Shown: positions 59,553 to 64,000 of the stretch, piece by piece
Layout: every line of letters begins with the position of its first letter
How positions within the stretch are numbered: the first letter of the stretch is position 1
Origin: Anniella stebbinsi
Taxonomy: Eukaryota; Chordata; Lepidosauria; Squamata; Anniellidae
DNA length: 64,000 nt
Direction: 5' to 3'
NCBI GenBank assembly: GCA_029215795.1
Contig: JARDYH010000003.1
Coordinates: 171,752,382 to 171,816,381, forward strand
Position numbers and translations under genes: made by a program
Notes under the pieces: generated by a model
What the model was told of the DNA's origin: nothing
The model's input: the letters and a program-made list of their open reading frames with translations, nothing else
The model's database searches: none

Positions 59553-60504
59553 GAAAAAAAAGAAGAGGTTTTCTCCACTATGTCCCATTGCATTAATTCA
59601 TTAAACCCTTTGAAAGTATCAAATTTGGTTATTTTGTTATTCTGTAGCAGAAGTTCTGTCTAATTTTTATCAGGTTAAATGTTGACAATGTTGGGATGTT
59701 CAAGTTTAAATATTAAAATCAAATTCTCAGTTGCATTCTCAGATTACTTTATATTACCAACTAGCTATACCATGCTATTTGAAAGTTATCTTCTGTTATA
59801 AATTGTATCTTTTAAAGAGAACAAATTTCTGAGATCTTCTATGCAAAGCACTTATTAAATGATCATGGATGCCATTTCTGTGTGGGAAATGACATGTTAA
59901 CCAAACATATGCAGAGCTGGTTTGCATTTTCAAGATAGCAGAAAGCCTCAAATGGAATTATTATTATTCTGTTTACTAACCCTTTGGAATTACTCCAAAG
60001 CCAAAATTATTCCTTTTGAATTAGGAATATCTAAGAAATAAATTATTCTTATTGGTCTTGGCCCAACTTCATAATATGTGAGAGGTGAATGCAAAATTTC
60101 AAAGGTTCACACATACACAAGTACATCGCTGATAGTGCAATCTGTTACATTTCCACTCAAAAGTAAGCCCCATTGTACTTGATGTCTTTCAACAAACTAT
60201 GTGAAATAACGATTTTACAGTGTTGCTTCGGAAGTGATACTTGGTGATATGAAAGTTCAGCCTGTGATGTGAGATTTGCAACAGCTCATTCACACATGGA
60301 AATATAATCACTTGCCATGTGATGACTAACATGCTCATATCCAGTATTTGAAGACCCTAACCACTCCTTGGCTGAAACAGATTTGTGAGCTAGTCTACTA
60401 GAGATTCCTAAGTTACTAGTGAACCCTCCATTTATCCAAAGCCTTGCGAGCAAGCACCAGGCAGGGTGGGTGGAATGACAATTTCACCTCCCATTCTTTC
60501 TAAA

Positions 60505-60530
60505 AACAAACAAACAAACAAACAAACAAA
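60505..60530. repeat. (AAAC)n microsatellite
   Basis: About six AAAC units. Confidence 0.9.
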
Positions 60531-62591
60531 TTCAGCTAGATGGGTCTCTGAGCCTGTCCAGCTGACTTACTGGTGATGTGTGACTAATGATGGAGAAGCT
60601 GTAGGATCTTGTGGAACAACACCTCTCTTCTTCTTTTCCTAACCACCATCCCAACCTCTTTTTGACCTCCCTGAGCTCTTCTGAAGTTGCTGCTGTGACC
60701 TGGGAAAAGCAGCCACCATGGTGCATGTGAAGGGGATGCAGGAATAGCCAATGTCAGATTCCCCCTTCTGAGGTTGTAGCAGTGTTTACAGCCTAGGTGT
60801 GGGAATCTCCCAGGGACCATAGGTTCTTGAAGTACCTATTTTTTAAAAACAACAACAACTCTGAAATATAGCCTGTGATAGCTCCTTTTCTTCACACATG
60901 AAACATTATACTTCAGTGCTTACAGAGAGGAAGCACCCAGCCATAATCACCTAGCATCATATTTAGCATGCATGGTGTAGCCATGTGTACATATCTAAGC
61001 AAGTTATAAGTTAGTTGTCTTGAGAAGGTGATGAGTACAATTCATTGTCTTGTATCTACAGTAGGTTCTTTCACTACCAATGATGCAATTGTGCTGTGAT
61101 GAATCATACAGGTCACTCCACTCCCTTTTTGGATAGCATCATCAATGGGTGTATATTATCACATAATAACAAAGGCTAGAGCTTTCATTCTGCCATGCTT
61201 TGCTGAGAAAGTTCTCTGGTGTATGTATAGCGGGGGCGGGCAGGGATGGAGTGTTTCAGTAAATGTACAGGTTTGAATGGAATAATTACATGGACTGCTT
61301 ATGAATTAATGGTCTGGGAATGATTATCACTAAGGCCAAATGTATACATATCAATTCCATAACTGCTTGGGATGCGGTTTTATGCTCCTGAAATACAAAA
61401 GTGTATTAGATCTTTAGGACATCCTATGTCCATTTTACAGAGACATACTGCTACAAATCTTTGGCTGCTTGAATACGAGCAGTTGGTTTACAATCTTGTA
61501 CAGCTTCATGATACATATTACATACTGAACCCAAACTACATAGTAGGGATAACTAGGCAGGTATAATCAGTTCTACAGAGTTCCATCCTACCTTACAGAA
61601 TTCCTGCTGCAGCAATTTAATCTACAGTCAGCGAGTGGATGAGAAAGATATTGCTTGCCTGCCCCTTTTGTCATGTTATTTGCCTTTAAAACTGTATGAT
61701 GATGTAGTTTGACTAGTTTGGTAGAAAAGCTGTAGGGTATTTCTTTGGCTAAAATCCTAACTGAGTAAAACTCCATCTATTGAATTTACGTAAAGCACGT
61801 AGCATCCCCAGACCTTGTGGGAGATGCATTACTGAAACTAGTAAGGCAATGCTGTGGCGTATTATTTGTTGGGATGCTATGATTTCTATATCTCCTCCTG
61901 CCCATTAAATGCATGGCAGAAGGAAGCCATGTGCTGATAAAAGAAGAAAAGAAAGAAGAAAAGAACAATATACTTCAGACCAGCCAAATAATGTACATGA
62001 CCTAAAGGCCTCTCTAGCTATTAAGATTATACTATTTACCTATTTTGTTTTATAGCTTCTACCACTGGGATAATGTCCTTTGGGAAGACATAGAAGGAAG
62101 CAGGGGGGAAGAAATCCATCTGCATAGCTACGAGCCATCAAGTAGGCCAAGATTAAATAATGAGACTTTCAACAGGCTGTAATGGAATAACATTAAGCAT
62201 CTTGAGTTCAGTGGACAGTTAGATACACTAATGGAGGTTCCGTGCTGGGCAAGCATACATTTTACTTGAAATTTCTTATGAGGGGGTGATTGCACATTAT
62301 GATATGAATAGCAGCACTAAATGCAATGAAGTTCCCTGCCAGAAAATGAGAAGATTAAGGTTCCCCTCTACCAGATAATGGCTTATGGGAGGAATGTAAT
62401 AGTGCCAAAAGACAAAAACTGAAAACAGATTATTTCCCATTTAATCCTCCATTGACTTCCCTCCTAGAGGAAGCATCACCTCCACCACAATGGCAGCGCT
62501 CCTTATTTTCCTTTCATAATCAAGCGCAAGCTGCTTATATGGAATAGCTGAAGTGAGCTTTTTGGCTATGGTCCTGTTTGTCTGTTCTATA

Positions 62592-62738
62592 TGGTCAGTC
62601 TATGGGTGGATCCAGATGTAGTTATGTTTAGAGTAGACCCATTGAAATCAATGGGACAATTAAGTCATGATTAACTAAAATCCCATTAATTTCAATGGAT
62701 CTAATCTATAAATGACTAAATGTGGACCCAACCTTAGA
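62592..62738. mobile_element. Palindromic MITE
   Basis: Inverted arms: GGGTGGATCCAGATGTAGTT and GTAGACCCATTGAAATCAAT at the left; ATTTCAATGGATCTAATCTA and CTAAATGTGGACCCAACC at the right. No gene inside. Confidence 0.65.
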
Positions 62739-64000
62739 TCTTTTTTTTAAGATGACCTGAATTTAAGGTTTATGGGACATTAGATAAATGAACGTTTTTA
62801 TGACTATTTTCTCTGAGCAGGCACTGTCTTATAAACTATCTTCTGTTCTCCATTTGTGCCTTGCAACAATTTAGTGTTTTCCTAATATTTTTTCTTGAAT
62901 AGTCTGTTTATTTTGTCTGCCACAAATTCAGCTTATATGAGTGTAAAAAAATTAGCATATTGTTTGGGGCTTTGTGGAAAATATTCTTCTAAAAATTGTC
63001 AGCATTGGCAGTTGTACAATTTTAACAAGGAGTTGGATGCAAGATTTGACTTCCACTCATGGGAGGTCCCTCCCCCCACTTTTGGGGGATCCCCTCAATT
63101 GACCACAGCTCACCCCATCTGCCATGGGAAGAGCAGGCAAGGAAATACACTTTCACTAGCTCAATTGATCCAGTGTAAATCTGGCTTCAACCAAAGAGCT
63201 ATACGATTTATAGAATTTTGTGACGAGGTGTGATGAGTTTCCAACCTAATCCTTGTTTCTTTCAAAAGCTACATGCCACTATACTTTCCCAGGCAAGATT
63301 GGTTTTTTTTTAAAAAAAACTTTGTGTTATTGAAGGATGCTATAGAACCCATTGTGAACCAATGCCTAACTTTTCATGGATTCCACCATATACTTATTGC
63401 AAAAAACACCACAGAGAAGACAAGCCATGGTTACATCTCTCTTTCTCCCTCCCTCTCCCTCTCCCCCTCTCCCTCTCATCTCTTTCCCGAATTTAATGTA
63501 TTTTATTTTAGGAAAGCCTTTGGATTAAAAATTATGTGACTTTTTCGGAATTGCATATGATTTGAAATATGTTTATGGCAACATTATCACATGGGTATTA
63601 TGTTTCCTGAGTATGGCAGGGTGAGCTGAATCAACATGTGGGAAGGCCCACTTTTCGGTATATATTTCTTGACTATAAGATGTACCATTCTGGAAAAAAA
63701 TGTGCTAAATGAAGCCTGGGAAACTATAGCCATACAAAAGCATCACTCTCCCACATGGCCTAAGCCTTTCATTGAAACAGGTCCCAGGATAATGCCTTGA
63801 TCACATTATTAAACCCTGCTAATGGATTTCACTTTGCTTCATTAATGCCTTTGGATTAACATTTAGAATAATTTATGTGGCTTCAGCTTCTGTTTAGGTG
63901 CCCCCTCCTTCAAACAAACCAGGACAACAAGGGTGAGCAAAGAAACAGGTCAGGAAGTGTAGCTTGTAGTCTCTATTGGCTGATTGGTAGCCAAGACTGA
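62739..64000. other. Non-coding stretch to window end
   Basis: No gene recognised. Contains a CT-rich simple repeat at about 63437-63482. The frames at 62895-63233 and 63273-63539 show no family features. Confidence 0.45.

Larger units (their letters stand above)
59351..62591. other. Non-coding stretch with microsatellites
   Basis: AAT microsatellite at 59517-59549 and AAAC repeat at 60505-60530. A family C fragment may lie at 60130-60190. No gene recognised. Confidence 0.45.
33648..64000 (+). other. GRIK2 downstream intron, 5' part
   Basis: From the donor gtatga to the window end no further receptor exon was recognised, so this intron is at least 30,353 bp. It hosts the DIRS element, two L2-like LINEs and many smaller repeats, listed individually. 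The DIRS gag, pol and recombinase genes run in the same direction as the receptor gene. Confidence 0.75.

Overview
This is vertebrate genomic DNA, most likely from a squamate reptile (lizard or snake). The only host gene I can support is a kainate-type glutamate receptor on the + strand. Three consecutive coding exons of 182, 54 and 174 nt, with consensus splice sites, encode part of the extracellular amino-terminal domain of GRIK2 (GluK2). Everything else is intronic, upstream or downstream non-coding DNA filled with transposable elements. The mixture of L1, CR1, L2-like, Penelope-like, DIRS, hAT and many palindromic MITEs, with abundant microsatellites, is typical of squamate genomes. The species cannot be named from sequence alone.

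Layout. 1-1545: broken L1-type LINE. 3252-3383 and 3840-4719: a MITE and a complete non-autonomous hAT element with an 8-bp target duplication. 6492-6980: CpG-rich MITE next to a palindromic MITE. About 9960-12600: decayed Penelope-like element (RT plus GIY-YIG remnants) carrying three later insertions. 13741-22000: MITEs, a CR1 3' end and SINE pieces. 23175-23356, 27457-27510 and 33474-33647: GRIK2 exons. The two introns between them hold SINEs, CR1 and L2 tails, a local tandem duplication and a second complete hAT element (27955-29187). 33930-34890: CR1 3' end followed by a partial GC-rich hAT. 38333-45619: a nearly complete DIRS-type tyrosine-recombinase retrotransposon, with its YR gene split by a 1,327-bp GC-rich hAT. 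45836-50395: MITEs and an unclassified GC-rich segment. 50541-54300: two adjacent L2-like LINEs on the minus strand, the second nearly full length. 54300-64000: further repeat tails and unremarkable intronic DNA.

How it works together. The exons would be spliced into one receptor message: phase and sequence run without interruption from the 182-nt to the 54-nt to the 174-nt exon. The mobile elements are passengers. The most informative are the DIRS element (inverted terminal repeats identical over 135 bp, an internal complementary region that matches both ends, an open gag, a broken pol and an interrupted recombinase) and the hAT family that shares the end TAGGGRTGTGCAC but has three very different interiors. 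I see no bacterial-type operon, CRISPR array, tRNA or rRNA gene. The other long open frames are shadows of transposon genes or chance.
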